Source: Herpetosiphonaceae bacterium (GTDB taxonomy: Bacteria; Chloroflexota; Chloroflexia; Chloroflexales; Herpetosiphonaceae). Taken from it: a DNA stretch of 33,814 nucleotides. The stretch covers positions 1 through 33,814 of the forward strand of contig JABXJS010000211.1 in NCBI GenBank assembly GCA_013538855.1, given 5' to 3'. Positions within the stretch are counted from its first letter, which is position 1. Each line of letters starts with the position of its first letter. A model generated the notes under the pieces. It was not told where the DNA came from and did not search any database. It worked only from the letters and a program-made list of their open reading frames with translations. The position numbers and the translations under genes are program-made. This document shows, one piece after another, positions 8,526-16,256 of the stretch.

Positions 8526-9083
8526 ATGTCTTTTGTCGACATACTGATGTTGCTGTTTGTCATACTGGGTTTGGCACTTGGCTTCTTCAAAGGTTTGGTG
8601 AAAATTGCGATTGCCTTTATCACCTTCTACTTAGCAGTGATTATCGCTAGTCTCTATTTTCGATTTTTGGCCCGCTCCTTAGCCAGCAACTCATCAACAT
8701 CGCTGCCAGTCTTAGAGATGTTGAGCTTCCTGATCATCTTAATTGTTGCATACATCATCTTTTTATTTACGGCACTCTACACATTTCGCTATATCAAGGT
8801 TGGCGGTCGGCTTCAGTACTTAGATCGGATCTTGGGCACAGCGCTTGGCCTGCTGCTTGGAGCATTTTTTGCTAGTATCTTGGCTATGATGATGCGCTAC
8901 CTGTTTATCATTCAGCCGACAGTCGACACGCTCGATTTTCCAGCCATGCGCTTTTTACAGGCCAGCACCCAGAAATCTGTGCTGAAGGATATCTTCTTGA
9001 ATGGAATTCTGCCCATCCTGTACGCCCCTATCAGTCCGATTCTCCCTGGCACCGCTGATGAAATTTTCCGACGAATACGTTAG
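8526..9083 (+). CDS. CvpA family membrane protein
   Basis: A 185-residue protein with four hydrophobic segments (about 4-20, 24-50, 63-90 and 105-130) and a C-terminal tail of about 50 polar residues. The N terminus (SFVDILMLLFVILGLALGFFKGLVK) matches the CvpA/colicin V production family, where a helix and a Gly-rich turn are typical. Molecular function of the family is not settled; it has been linked to envelope homeostasis. GAGGAA precedes the ATG. The location directly before mutS2 repeats the order known from Bacillus and other Firmicutes (cvpA-like then mutS2), which supports both calls. Base composition is more AT-rich than its neighbours, as expected for membrane segments. Confidence 0.85.
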   Translation: MSFVDILMLLFVILGLALGFFKGLVKIAIAFITFYLAVIIASLYFRFLARSLASNSSTSLPVLEMLSFLIILIVAYIIFLFTALYTFRYIKVGGRLQYLDRILGTALGLLLGAFFASILAMMMRYLFIIQPTVDTLDFPAMRFLQASTQKSVLKDIFLNGILPILYAPISPILPGTADEIFRRIR

Positions 9084-9118
9084 CATAGTGTGTTCACTGC
9101 ACACCTAGAAATATACAT

Positions 9119-11524
9119 ATGATTGCCGATCACGTACTACATACGCTTGAATTTGATAAGGTCATCGACCAAATTGTTCGCTACACGTCTTTTAGTGCTA
9201 GCCGCGAGCTAGTCGAACAGCTATACCCGTCAACCGAGCGGGGTTGGATCAGTGAGGCACAGGCGCGAACAACTGCGGCACGAGCCTTATTGGAAGCGTT
9301 TCCTGAGACAACGATCGGCGGAGCACACGATGTTCGCCCAGCTGTGGAGCTGGCCCGCCGTGGTGGTATCCTCGATGTCCAGTCCATTGTCGCAATCAGC
9401 GGCACGCTGCAGGCGATGCGTAAGCTGCGCAGCCAGGTGCTGCGCGCTGATCCTGCGTTTCTGTCGCTGCGCCCACTCGCCGAGCAGCTGCCGCTGCTCA
9501 ATCTGCTCGAAGCCGATATCGAGCGCACCATCGGCCCCGACGGCGAGGTGCTGGACTCGGCCTCGGCGGAGCTGGCACGGCTGCGGCGGGCTGTGCGCGT
9601 AGCCTTTGACCGTCTGCAGGAAAAGCTCCAGTCGATCATTGGATCTACCCAGTATGCGAGCGCGCTGCAGGAGGCGCTGATCACGGTGCGCGATGGGCGC
9701 TATGTGGTGCCGGTGAAAGCAACCCACCGCCGCACGCTGCGCGGCATCGTCCATGACCAGTCATCATCAGGGGCCACGCTCTACATCGAGCCGCTGGCCA
9801 CCGTGGAGCTGAACAATGCGTGGCGCGAGCTACAGCTGGCCGAGCGCCAAGAGGTGCAGCGGATTCTGGCGGCGCTCTCCGAGCGTATTGCACAGGATGG
9901 CGGGGCGATCATTGCCGGCGTGCTGGCCACCGCCGAGCTTGATCTGGCGTTTGCAAAGGCCAAGCATAGCATTGCCCTCAACGCGGTTGAGCCGCTGATC
10001 GCAGCTACGCCGGCGGAGGTCGATCCGCATCCTGAGGCGGAGCTGTCGCTTGTGCAGGCGCGCCATCCGCTGCTCGATCAGCAGCGCGTGGTGCCCATCG
10101 ATATCTGGCTTGGCGGGCCAACGTCGATGGTGATTATCACCGGCCCGAACACCGGCGGCAAGACGGTGGCGCTGAAAACCACTGGTCTGCTGCTGCTGAT
10201 GGCCCAGGCTGGCCTGCATATTCCGGCGCGGCCTGGCTCGCGTGTGCCGCTGGTCGAGCAGGTCTTTGCCGATATCGGCGACGAGCAGAGCATCGAGCAG
10301 AGTCTTTCGACGTTCTCGTCGCACATGACCAATATCATCAGCATCTTGGATGCGGTGACGCCTAGCTCGCTCGTGCTGTTCGATGAGCTTGGCGCAGGCA
10401 CCGACCCTGTCGAGGGCGCGGCGCTGGCACGTGCAATCATCGAGCGCCTGCTCGATATCGGCTGTCTGGCGCTGGCGACAAGCCACTATGCCGAGCTAAA
10501 AGCCTTTGCGTACAGCACACCAGGCGTGGAAAATGCCTCGGTTGAGTTCGATGTCGAGACGCTGTCGCCAACCTACCGCCTCTCGATCGGTCTGCCTGGA
10601 CGCTCCAATGCGCTGGCAATCGCCGAGCGCCTAGGGCTAGCCTCCAGCCTCGTGGAGCGCGCCCGCTCGACGATCAGCCGCGATACAGTGCAGGTTGAGG
10701 ATCTGTTGGCTGGCATTCATCGCGAGCGCGCCCGCGCCGAGGCGGAGTCGCAGCGGGCCAGCGAGCTGCGCGAGGACACCGAGATCATCCGCGATCGGCT
10801 CAGCCGCGAGCTTTACGAGCTAGAGCAGTCGCGCGAGCAGCAGCTGTCAACCTATCAGCAGCAGCTGGAGGATGAGCTGCGCGAGGTGCGTAGCGAGCTG
10901 CGCCGCCTGCGTGATGAGTTTCGCTCGGTCAGCGTTAGCCGCCAGTGGATGGAGCAGGCCGAGCAGCGCATTAGCAAGCTCTCCGAGCGTATGCCGACCC
11001 CGCCCAAACCCCCTAAGCCGCCAGTTGCCCCCAAAGCCCCACAGCTCCAGCCAGAAGCTCGCCCGCTCGCCGTTGGCGATCAAGTCTATGTGAGCAGCGT
11101 GAAGCTCTCTGGCGAGGTGTTGGACATCGATCTTGAGGCCAACGAAGCAGAGGTGCAGCTCGGCGGCTTCCGCTTGCGCGTTGACCTGCGTGAGCTACGC
11201 CGGGAGAAGGGCGGAGCTACGCCGCCACTGCCCGACAAAAAAGAGCGCGCGATCAATCTACCGAAAGCACCCAATGTGTCTATGCAGCTTGATATGCGCG
11301 GGTGGCGCGCCGCTGATGTGCAGGATCAGCTTGATCACTATCTCAACGATGCCTATTTGGCAAACTTGGCCGAGGTGCGGCTTGTGCACGGCAAAGGCAC
11401 CGGCGCGCTGCGCCAAGTGGTGCGCACCATGCTGCGCTCGCATCCGCTGGTGGAATCGTTCAATAGCGGCTCGGCAGGCGAGGGTGGCGACGGTGTGACA
11501 ATTGCGAAGATGGTTGCGCGCTAG
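9119..11524 (+). CDS. mutS2: Endonuclease MutS2
   Basis: An 801-residue MutS2 protein. It has the MutS core and clamp helices (1-300), an ATPase with Walker A GPNTGGKT (342-349), Walker B in VLFDELGAGTDP, a long coiled coil rich in Glu and Arg (about 520-630), a Pro/Lys linker (PPKPPKPPVAPKAP), a KOW-like beta segment, and a C-terminal Smr nuclease domain with LDMRG (from 724) and HGKGTG. It lacks the mismatch-recognition domain of MutS. Family roles are suppression of recombination, and, in Bacillus, splitting or rescue of collided ribosomes. The N terminus fits the family, but no clear Shine-Dalgarno precedes the ATG at 9119, which is unusual in this window. A strong terminator follows. The NFACT/RqcH gene of the ribosome rescue pathway lies 12 kb away. 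Confidence 0.96.
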   Translation: MIADHVLHTLEFDKVIDQIVRYTSFSASRELVEQLYPSTERGWISEAQARTTAARALLEAFPETTIGGAHDVRPAVELARRGGILDVQSIVAISGTLQAMRKLRSQVLRADPAFLSLRPLAEQLPLLNLLEADIERTIGPDGEVLDSASAELARLRRAVRVAFDRLQEKLQSIIGSTQYASALQEALITVRDGRYVVPVKATHRRTLRGIVHDQSSSGATLYIEPLATVELNNAWRELQLAERQEVQRILAALSERIAQDGGAIIAGVLATAELDLAFAKAKHSIALNAVEPLIAATPAEVDPHPEAELSLVQARHPLLDQQRVVPIDIWLGGPTSMVIITGPNTGGKTVALKTTGLLLLMAQAGLHIPARPGSRVPLVEQVFADIGDEQSIEQSLSTFSSHMTNIISILDAVTPSSLVLFDELGAGTDPVEGAALARAIIERLLDIGCLALATSHYAELKAFAYSTPGVENASVEFDVETLSPTYRLSIGLPGRSNALAIAERLGLASSLVERARSTISRDTVQVEDLLAGIHRERARAEAESQRASELREDTEIIRDRLSRELYELEQSREQQLSTYQQQLEDELREVRSELRRLRDEFRSVSVSRQWMEQAEQRISKLSERMPTPPKPPKPPVAPKAPQLQPEARPLAVGDQVYVSSVKLSGEVLDIDLEANEAEVQLGGFRLRVDLRELRREKGGATPPLPDKKERAINLPKAPNVSMQLDMRGWRAADVQDQLDHYLNDAYLANLAEVRLVHGKGTGALRQVVRTMLRSHPLVESFNSGSAGEGGDGVTIAKMVAR

Positions 11525-11553
11525 CTGCGACGACGCCCGCACGCTGCAAAGTG

Positions 11554-11578
11554 GCCCACCGCTTGGTGGGCTGCTTTT
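11554..11578 (+). terminator. Intrinsic terminator after mutS2
   Basis: GCCCACC, a GCTT loop and GGTGGGC form a 7-bp stem (11554-11571), followed by TGCTTTT. It lies about 30 bp after the mutS2 stop. Confidence 0.85.
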
Positions 11579-11613
11579 GCATTTAACCAGTGCCGCAGCA
11601 CACTGGCTGGGTT

Positions 11614-11622
11614 TGCTATAAT
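11614..11622 (+). promoter_or_regulatory. Extended -10 promoter of the trans-sulfuration gene
   Basis: TGCTATAAT is an extended -10 located after the mutS2 terminator and about 45 bp before the GTG start at 11667. No clear -35 is seen. Confidence 0.6.
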
Positions 11623-11666
11623 CGCTGGTGGCAGTTTGCCATCCAACCTTCAAGGAGGAATCAACC

Positions 11667-12803
11667 GTGGACTATGATTTTGCAACGCGAGCTATTCACG
11701 TGGGCCAAGACCCAGAGACGGTGACCGGCGCAGTGATTGTGCCAATCTATCAAACGTCAACCTATGCGCAGCAGGCGGTTGGGCAGCACTCAGGCTATGA
11801 GTACTCGCGCACCGATAATCCAACCCGCACGGCGCTGCAGGAGTGCCTGGCCTCGCTTGAAGAGGGGCGCTACGGCCTGGCGTTCGCCTCGGGGCTGGCC
11901 GCAACCACAACGCTGCTGCTGATGCTCAAGGCTGGCGACCACGTGGTGTGCGGCGATGATGTGTATGGCGGCACCTATCGGCTGTTTCAGCGCGTGATGA
12001 CTGACCATGGCCTCAGCTTTGACTTTGTTGACACCAGCGATCCAGCTAGCGTCGAGGCCGCCATCCGCCCAGAAACGCGCCTGATCTGGCTAGAGACGCC
12101 GACGAATCCGCTGCTCAAGCTGGCTCCAATCACGACGATCAGCCGCCTGGCCCGTGAGCGCGGCGTGCTCACAGTCGTTGATAACACGTTTGCCTCGCCC
12201 TACAATCAGCGCCCGCTCACCCTGGGCGCGGATATCGTGGTTCATAGCACGACCAAGTATCTCGGCGGCCACTCCGATGTGGTTGGCGGAGCAATCGTCA
12301 CCTCCAATGATAGCGTGTACGAGCGCCTGAAGTTTTTGCAGAACGCCGCCGGCGCGATTCCGGGGCCGTTTGATAGCTGGCTGGTGCTGCGCGGCCTGAA
12401 GACGCTGGCGATTCGTATGCGCGAGCACGAGCGCAATGCGCAGGCGGTGGCGCGCTTTTTGAATGAGCATACGGCAGTCGAGCAGGTGATCTACCCTGGC
12501 CTGCCCTCGCATCCGCAGCATGCGCTGGCCCGTGAGCAGATGCGCGGCTTCGGCGGCATGATCTCGATTATTCTGCGCGGCGGCCCCGAGGCGGCCCAGC
12601 GCATGGTGGAGCGCACGAAGCTGTGGACGCTGGCTGAAAGCCTCGGTGGCGTCGAGTCGTTGATCGAGGTTCCGGCCGCGATGACGCACGCAAGCGTCGC
12701 TGGCTCGAAGCTGGAGGTGCCCGCTGGGCTGGTGCGCCTATCAGTTGGCATCGAGGACAGCAACGACCTGCTGCGCGATCTGGAGCAGGCGCTCGAAGCG
12801 TAA
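11667..12803 (+). CDS. Cystathionine gamma-synthase/lyase family PLP enzyme
   Basis: A 378-residue PLP enzyme of the Cys/Met metabolism family. The PLP lysine is Lys197 in HSTTKYLGGHSD. Other family marks are YEYSRTDNPTRTALQ, the Gly-rich ASGLAATT, LIWLETPTNPLLK, DNTFASPY and the C-terminal SLGGVESLIEVPAAMTHAS. Members make cystathionine from an acyl-homoserine and cysteine (MetB), or cleave cystathionine or methionine; sequence alone does not separate these, so no symbol is given. The start is GTG at 11667, 7 nt after a strong AAGGAGG; the frame extends upstream without a better start. The TPM gene begins 58 bp later and may be partly co-transcribed. Confidence 0.92.
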   Translation: MDYDFATRAIHVGQDPETVTGAVIVPIYQTSTYAQQAVGQHSGYEYSRTDNPTRTALQECLASLEEGRYGLAFASGLAATTTLLLMLKAGDHVVCGDDVYGGTYRLFQRVMTDHGLSFDFVDTSDPASVEAAIRPETRLIWLETPTNPLLKLAPITTISRLARERGVLTVVDNTFASPYNQRPLTLGADIVVHSTTKYLGGHSDVVGGAIVTSNDSVYERLKFLQNAAGAIPGPFDSWLVLRGLKTLAIRMREHERNAQAVARFLNEHTAVEQVIYPGLPSHPQHALAREQMRGFGGMISIILRGGPEAAQRMVERTKLWTLAESLGGVESLIEVPAAMTHASVAGSKLEVPAGLVRLSVGIEDSNDLLRDLEQALEA

Positions 12804-12861
12804 CGCGCGCCTGCATTGAGCGTAGTACTAGGTGACGCTTTCTCTGGAAGGAAGGAACGAT

Positions 12862-13878
12862 ATGAGATCTCAACGCTGGGTTGGGCTAATCCTGGCCCTG
12901 CTCTGTTGGTCGCTGATGGCACCATTAGCGCTGGCGCAAAGCCAGTCGGTGATCATCGACGACCAGGCGGAAGTGCTGGACGATGCACGAGTCACAACGG
13001 CGGCGCAGCCACTGGTAAAAGAGGGTGCGCAGGTTGTGGTGATCACCGTGCAGAGCGCAGGCGGCGATGGCCTGGCCTATCTGAACCAGCGCTTGAGGAG
13101 CCTCGGGATAGCCTCCGATACAAACAATCTGCCAGCAAGTACCTTGGTCTACTATGTGGCCATGGACGATCGGCTGAGCTATATCTACGGCGGCTCACAG
13201 TTTCGCACGGCGCTCGCGGACCAGGTTGAGACGTTGCGCCAAGACTATCTCAACCCTGGTCTAGCGGCAGGCAATCCGACCCGTGGCTTCGTCGATGTGC
13301 TGCAGGGCACGGCGAAGATCATCAGCAACCCGGTTGCGGCGCGCACTGAGTCAAGCGATTCTGGCTCGGGCAGCGGCCTCATCTGGCTGGTGGCGCTGGT
13401 GGCGGTGGGTGCACTGGCCTTCTTTGTGGTGCCATCGCTGCTCAATCGGCGCAGCCAGTCCAAGCAAGCGGGCGATGTTTTGGCGCAGACACGCGCGCGC
13501 TTCGACGCATCACGCAAGAGCGCCGGCGCAGCGATCGCCGACCTTGGCCGCCAGATGGAGGATGCCAGCGCGAAGCAAAAGTTCGATAGCGTGAGCTATC
13601 CGTCAACACAGGCCCAGGAGCTAGCCCGCCGCCATACCGCCGCGCTGCAGAAGTTTCGCGACATCCAGGTGAAGTTCGATGATGTCGAGGAGCGTATGGC
13701 CGCCATGCCCCAGCCGCGCGTGATCGACCTAGAGGCAGCGGCCGGAGCCTACGATGAGATCAAGCAGCATGCCCAGGCGATCAGCGCCGACCTGAACGAG
13801 ATGGATGTGCTGCGCAAGGAGCTCGATAAGATTGCCGCACAGGTGCCACAGGAGGTAGATCGCGCAAAAAAATCCTAA
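12862..13878 (+). CDS. TPM-domain membrane protein, zero-frame part (338 residues)
   Basis: The product has a signal peptide (1-26, ending ALAQ), a TPM domain at about 29-155 (VIIDDQAEVLDDARV, VVVITVQSAGGDG, YYVAMDDRLSYIYGG), a short Gly/Ser linker, a membrane helix near 173-194 (IWLVALVAVGALAFFVV), then coiled coil. AAGGAA precedes the ATG. Reading stops at TAA 13876-13878, directly after the heptamer A AAA AAA (13866-13872). The family architecture seen in other bacteria continues into a long coiled coil and a Gly-rich tail, which here lie in the -1 frame next door. A -1 slip on the heptamer gives a continuous protein of about 957 residues without any stop. TPM proteins are extracytoplasmic with varied roles (photosystem repair in plants); the role here is unknown. 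Confidence 0.85.
   Translation: MRSQRWVGLILALLCWSLMAPLALAQSQSVIIDDQAEVLDDARVTTAAQPLVKEGAQVVVITVQSAGGDGLAYLNQRLRSLGIASDTNNLPASTLVYYVAMDDRLSYIYGGSQFRTALADQVETLRQDYLNPGLAAGNPTRGFVDVLQGTAKIISNPVAARTESSDSGSGSGLIWLVALVAVGALAFFVVPSLLNRRSQSKQAGDVLAQTRARFDASRKSAGAAIADLGRQMEDASAKQKFDSVSYPSTQAQELARRHTAALQKFRDIQVKFDDVEERMAAMPQPRVIDLEAAAGAYDEIKQHAQAISADLNEMDVLRKELDKIAAQVPQEVDRAKKS
13850..13872 (+). promoter_or_regulatory. Candidate -1 frameshift site with upstream SD-like stimulator
   Basis: AGGAGGT (13850-13856) is followed by 9 nt and then A AAA AAA (13866-13872), read in the zero frame as GCA AAA AAA TCC TAA. This matches the known layout of the E. coli dnaX frameshift signal (SD-like element about 10 nt before A AAA AAG). 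A CCAG-CGCG-CTGG hairpin with flanking TGCT/AGCA pairs occurs 22 nt downstream, rather far for a stimulator. A lost base in an original A8 run is the main alternative. Confidence 0.5.
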
Positions 13879-15734
13879 CCGACGCTGCCGGGATGCTCCA
13901 GCGCGCTGGCGGAAGCACTGCGGTGCTCAGCCAAGCGCAGCAGCGCATCCAGCAGGCGGAGGCAAGCCTCCAGCGCCACGAGTTTCAAGCGGCGCAGGAG
14001 TCCGCCCAGGCAGCGTCGGCGATTGTAGTTCCGCTGCAGCAGCGTCTGCAGCGCATTGATGCCCTTGGTCAACAGCTTCAGGCGGCTGAAGATGCGCTAG
14101 CGCGCCTGCCAGCGCAGCAGGCGGCGACTGTGCGCGATCTGGTCCAGCAGGGCCGCGCTGCGCTGCAGCAGGCCACGCAGCAGCTGAGTCAGCCCGAGAG
14201 CGCCGATGCCACCCTGAACGAGGCTGAGTGGCTGGCCAATCACGCCTTTAAGCTTGGCCCCGAGTTTGAGAAGACCAAGCGCGACCTAGGCCAGCGCACC
14301 GCAGCGCTCCAGGAGCAGCTGCCCGCCTTTGAGCAGCGCCTAGAGCGCGGCCGTCAGGAGTTTGATATTGTCGATGAGTTCGCGCCATCGTCGTGGAGCG
14401 ACATTCGCGGCAATGGCTCCGAGGCGACCGCCGCTGTGCAGCAGGCGCAACAGCTGCTCGGCGACGCGACTACCGCCCTGCAGAACCCCGACAGCGCCGA
14501 CTGGAATGCGCTGCTGGAGAATGTTGAGACGGCTGAGGCGCGGCTGAAGTATGCCGATCAGCTGCTCAGCGTCATCACCACCCGCCTGCACGATCTGCGT
14601 GAGGCGCAGAAGAAGGCGGCCAGCGAGGTCGATACGGCCCAACGTGATATCAAGCTCGGCTGGGGCTATGTGCGCAACAACGATGCTGATGTGGGCAAGG
14701 AGCCGGAGGTGGCGCTCCAGCAGGCCGAGACGCTGCTGAGCGAGATTCAGCAAGCGATTGCCGCTGGGCGTCCAGACTGGCTCCAGGTGCTCCAGAAGGC
14801 CGCCCAAGTGCGCCAGCTTGCCGATAAAGCCTTGGCTGGAGCGCGCTCGGAGGTTGAAAACATGAATGCGCTGCGCAAGCAGGTGCAGGATGTCCAGCAG
14901 ACGGCGAGCGCCGAGCTGAACAAGCTGACCAACTTTGCACAGCTGCATCCGGTCGAGGTCACAGCGGCGCAGCGCCAGTCGATCAACAGCCTAGGCCAGC
15001 TCTTCCAGCAGGCGCAGCAGGCGGTGGCCAACGCTGACCGCAGCGAGGAAGATGCGCGCATCGCCGCGCTGAACCAGGCATTTAAGCAGTTCTCGACGGT
15101 GACAGAGCAGGCGCATCCGCTCTACGCTGGTATGTACGAGAGCTTCCAGAAGCTCGAGACGCTGCGCACCGAGGCCAACACGATGACCCAGACCGCACGG
15201 CAGTCGCTCGACAACACAGCGGCCTGGTATAACTCCTATGGCCATGTGCTGCCAGCCGGCTCGCAGGGCCGCGATCTGCTGGCGCAGGCGCAGCAGCAGT
15301 GGCGGCCGTTTAATCCGCAGGCTAGCGCGGACGAGCTGCAGCGCATCATTGATGCCAATAAGCAGGCGAACACCCTCGCCCACCAGGCGGCTGAGATCAT
15401 CCAGAAGGCGGCGCAAACCTACCAGAACCAACATCCCCAGCAGCAGGGCACCGACTTTGGCGATCTGCTGACGGGCATGGTCATTGGTCAGATGTTAGGC
15501 GGCGGCCAGCGCCATCGCTCCTGGGGCGGCGGCTTTGGCGGCGACTGGGGCCATCGCAGCGGCGGCGGCAGCTCTGGCGGCGGCAGCTTCGGTGGTGGCG
15601 GTGGTGGTATCTTCGGCGGCGGCGGCGGCTTTGGCGGCGGCGGCAGCTTCGGCGGCGGCGGTGGCGGCTTCGGCGGCGGCGGCGGCAGCTCTGGCGGCGG
15701 CGGCGGCAGCTTTGGCGGCGGCGGCGGCTGGTAA
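13872..15734 (+). CDS. TPM-domain protein, -1 frame part: coiled coil with Gly-rich tail
   Basis: This frame is open from the slippery site; its first ATG is 13893 and has no Shine-Dalgarno. The residues across the junction (AKK, then ILTDAAGMLQRAGG) read smoothly into coiled coil, as if one protein. About 540 residues are Ala/Gln/Glu-rich helical segments with near-periodic repeats (SQAQQRIQQAEASLQRHEF, LQQAETLLSEIQQAI). After a GDLLTGMVIGQMLGGG segment the last 80 residues are almost all Gly, Ser and Phe and end in Trp. This Gly-rich ending is common in TPM-domain proteins with this layout. It is either the C-terminal two thirds of a frameshift product, an interrupted pseudogene, or a separately reinitiated protein (ATG 14 nt after the TAA). 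Confidence 0.8.
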   Translation: MLTDAAGMLQRAGGSTAVLSQAQQRIQQAEASLQRHEFQAAQESAQAASAIVVPLQQRLQRIDALGQQLQAAEDALARLPAQQAATVRDLVQQGRAALQQATQQLSQPESADATLNEAEWLANHAFKLGPEFEKTKRDLGQRTAALQEQLPAFEQRLERGRQEFDIVDEFAPSSWSDIRGNGSEATAAVQQAQQLLGDATTALQNPDSADWNALLENVETAEARLKYADQLLSVITTRLHDLREAQKKAASEVDTAQRDIKLGWGYVRNNDADVGKEPEVALQQAETLLSEIQQAIAAGRPDWLQVLQKAAQVRQLADKALAGARSEVENMNALRKQVQDVQQTASAELNKLTNFAQLHPVEVTAAQRQSINSLGQLFQQAQQAVANADRSEEDARIAALNQAFKQFSTVTEQAHPLYAGMYESFQKLETLRTEANTMTQTARQSLDNTAAWYNSYGHVLPAGSQGRDLLAQAQQQWRPFNPQASADELQRIIDANKQANTLAHQAAEIIQKAAQTYQNQHPQQQGTDFGDLLTGMVIGQMLGGGQRHRSWGGGFGGDWGHRSGGGSSGGGSFGGGGGGIFGGGGGFGGGGSFGGGGGGFGGGGGSSGGGGGSFGGGGGW

Positions 15735-15742
15735 ACGGCGAT

Positions 15743-15769
15743 TGCCCGATCGAGGAGCTTGATCGGGCA
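15743..15769. terminator. Hairpin after the TPM gene
   Basis: TGCCCGATC and GATCGGGCA form a perfect 9-bp stem with a 9-nt loop, starting 8 bp after the stop at 15734. There is no T-tract, so it is a weak terminator candidate or an mRNA end-protecting structure. Confidence 0.45.
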
Positions 15770-15793
15770 CGGGCGAACAGTTCAGCGGCATCT

Positions 15794-15827
15794 GCATGCA
15801 ATGAGCGTAAGCACGTTCATTGCATGC
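15794..15827. terminator. Long hairpin between convergent genes
   Basis: GCATGCAATGAGCGT and ACGTTCATTGCATGC pair over 15 bp (one G-T) around an AAGC loop. It lies between the convergent TPM gene and the 66-residue protein gene and probably ends transcription from one or both sides, although no T-tract follows. Confidence 0.5.
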
Positions 15828-15849
15828 CGGCGCTGATCACGAGCCGATG

Positions 15850-16050
15850 CTACGCAGCAGCGCGGCGGCTCTCCCACGGTAGTTCCAACACAGAGCGAGT
15901 GACGACAGCTGGGCGTAGCAGCAGATTTGGTCCATAGCTAACCCACTGCGTGCCTTCTTTGGGGCAAACGAACGTATCTTCGGCGACAACATCTAACACG
16001 GCTCCGCAGTCTGGACAGCTGCGCTCTTCGGTCGAACGATACATTTCCAT
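15850..16050 (-). CDS. Small Cys-containing (partial zinc-ribbon) protein
   Basis: A 66-residue protein of unknown function. The N-terminal half has CPDCG, then 13 residues later a single VCPKEG, so it looks like a zinc ribbon with only one cysteine in the second knuckle. The rest (GTQWVSYGPNLLLRPAVVTRSVLEL) has no recognised motif. The start at 16050 is set by AAGGAGG 6 nt upstream; the frame is open further back, but that stretch contains the leader terminator and is unlikely to be coding. It has its own promoter and a leader that ends in an intrinsic terminator, so expression is probably controlled by read-through. It is divergent from the LysR gene, which could be its regulator; that is inference. 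Confidence 0.7.
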   Translation of the reverse strand: MEMYRSTEERSCPDCGAVLDVVAEDTFVCPKEGTQWVSYGPNLLLRPAVVTRSVLELPWESRRAAA

Positions 16051-16096
16051 CGTTGTCCTCCTTGTTGTAACCGCGATTGAGGGAGTTTTGGCACAT

Positions 16097-16136
16097 AAAA
16101 ACCCACCCCCGTTTTGGGAGTGGGCTTGCATTGCCC
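16097..16136 (-). terminator. Leader terminator before the 66-residue protein gene
   Basis: On the minus strand CCCACTCCC (16124-16116), AAAAC, GGGGGTGGG (16110-16102) pair over 9 bp (one U-G) and are followed by TTTTT (16101-16097). A smaller competing hairpin GGGC (16136-16133) with GCCC (16125-16122) shares bases with the terminator's 5' arm. This lies between the promoter and the gene start at 16050, as in an attenuator or riboswitch expression platform. Confidence 0.7.
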
Positions 16137-16167
16137 GAGGTTTAGTGGCTTCATCGCCCTGAACATA

Positions 16168-16196
16168 AGTATAGCGGAATTTCTGCATTTGTGCAA
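16168..16196 (-). promoter_or_regulatory. Promoter of the 66-residue protein gene and its leader
   Basis: On the minus strand TTGCAC (16191-16196) and TATACT (16168-16173) are separated by exactly 17 bp. A start near 16161 gives a leader RNA of about 65 nt up to the U-tract of the leader terminator and about 110 nt up to the ATG. Confidence 0.7.
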
Positions 16197-16256
16197 TCTG
16201 TCGCAGGTCGTAGCTCGCCGCAGTGGAGACTGTGGCTTTAGTCTGAGAAGACGCGC

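Noticed and set aside
13893-13895. Independent start of the second TPM reading frame at ATG 13893
   Set aside because: No Shine-Dalgarno precedes it, and the frame reads as natural protein back to the A7 run; kept only as an alternative (reinitiation).
16147-16159. Resemblance of the leader start to a fluoride riboswitch (GGGCGATGAAGCC)
   Set aside because: Only the first segment is similar. The pseudoknot partner and the following conserved stems are not seen, and the downstream gene is not a fluoride exporter or a related enzyme.
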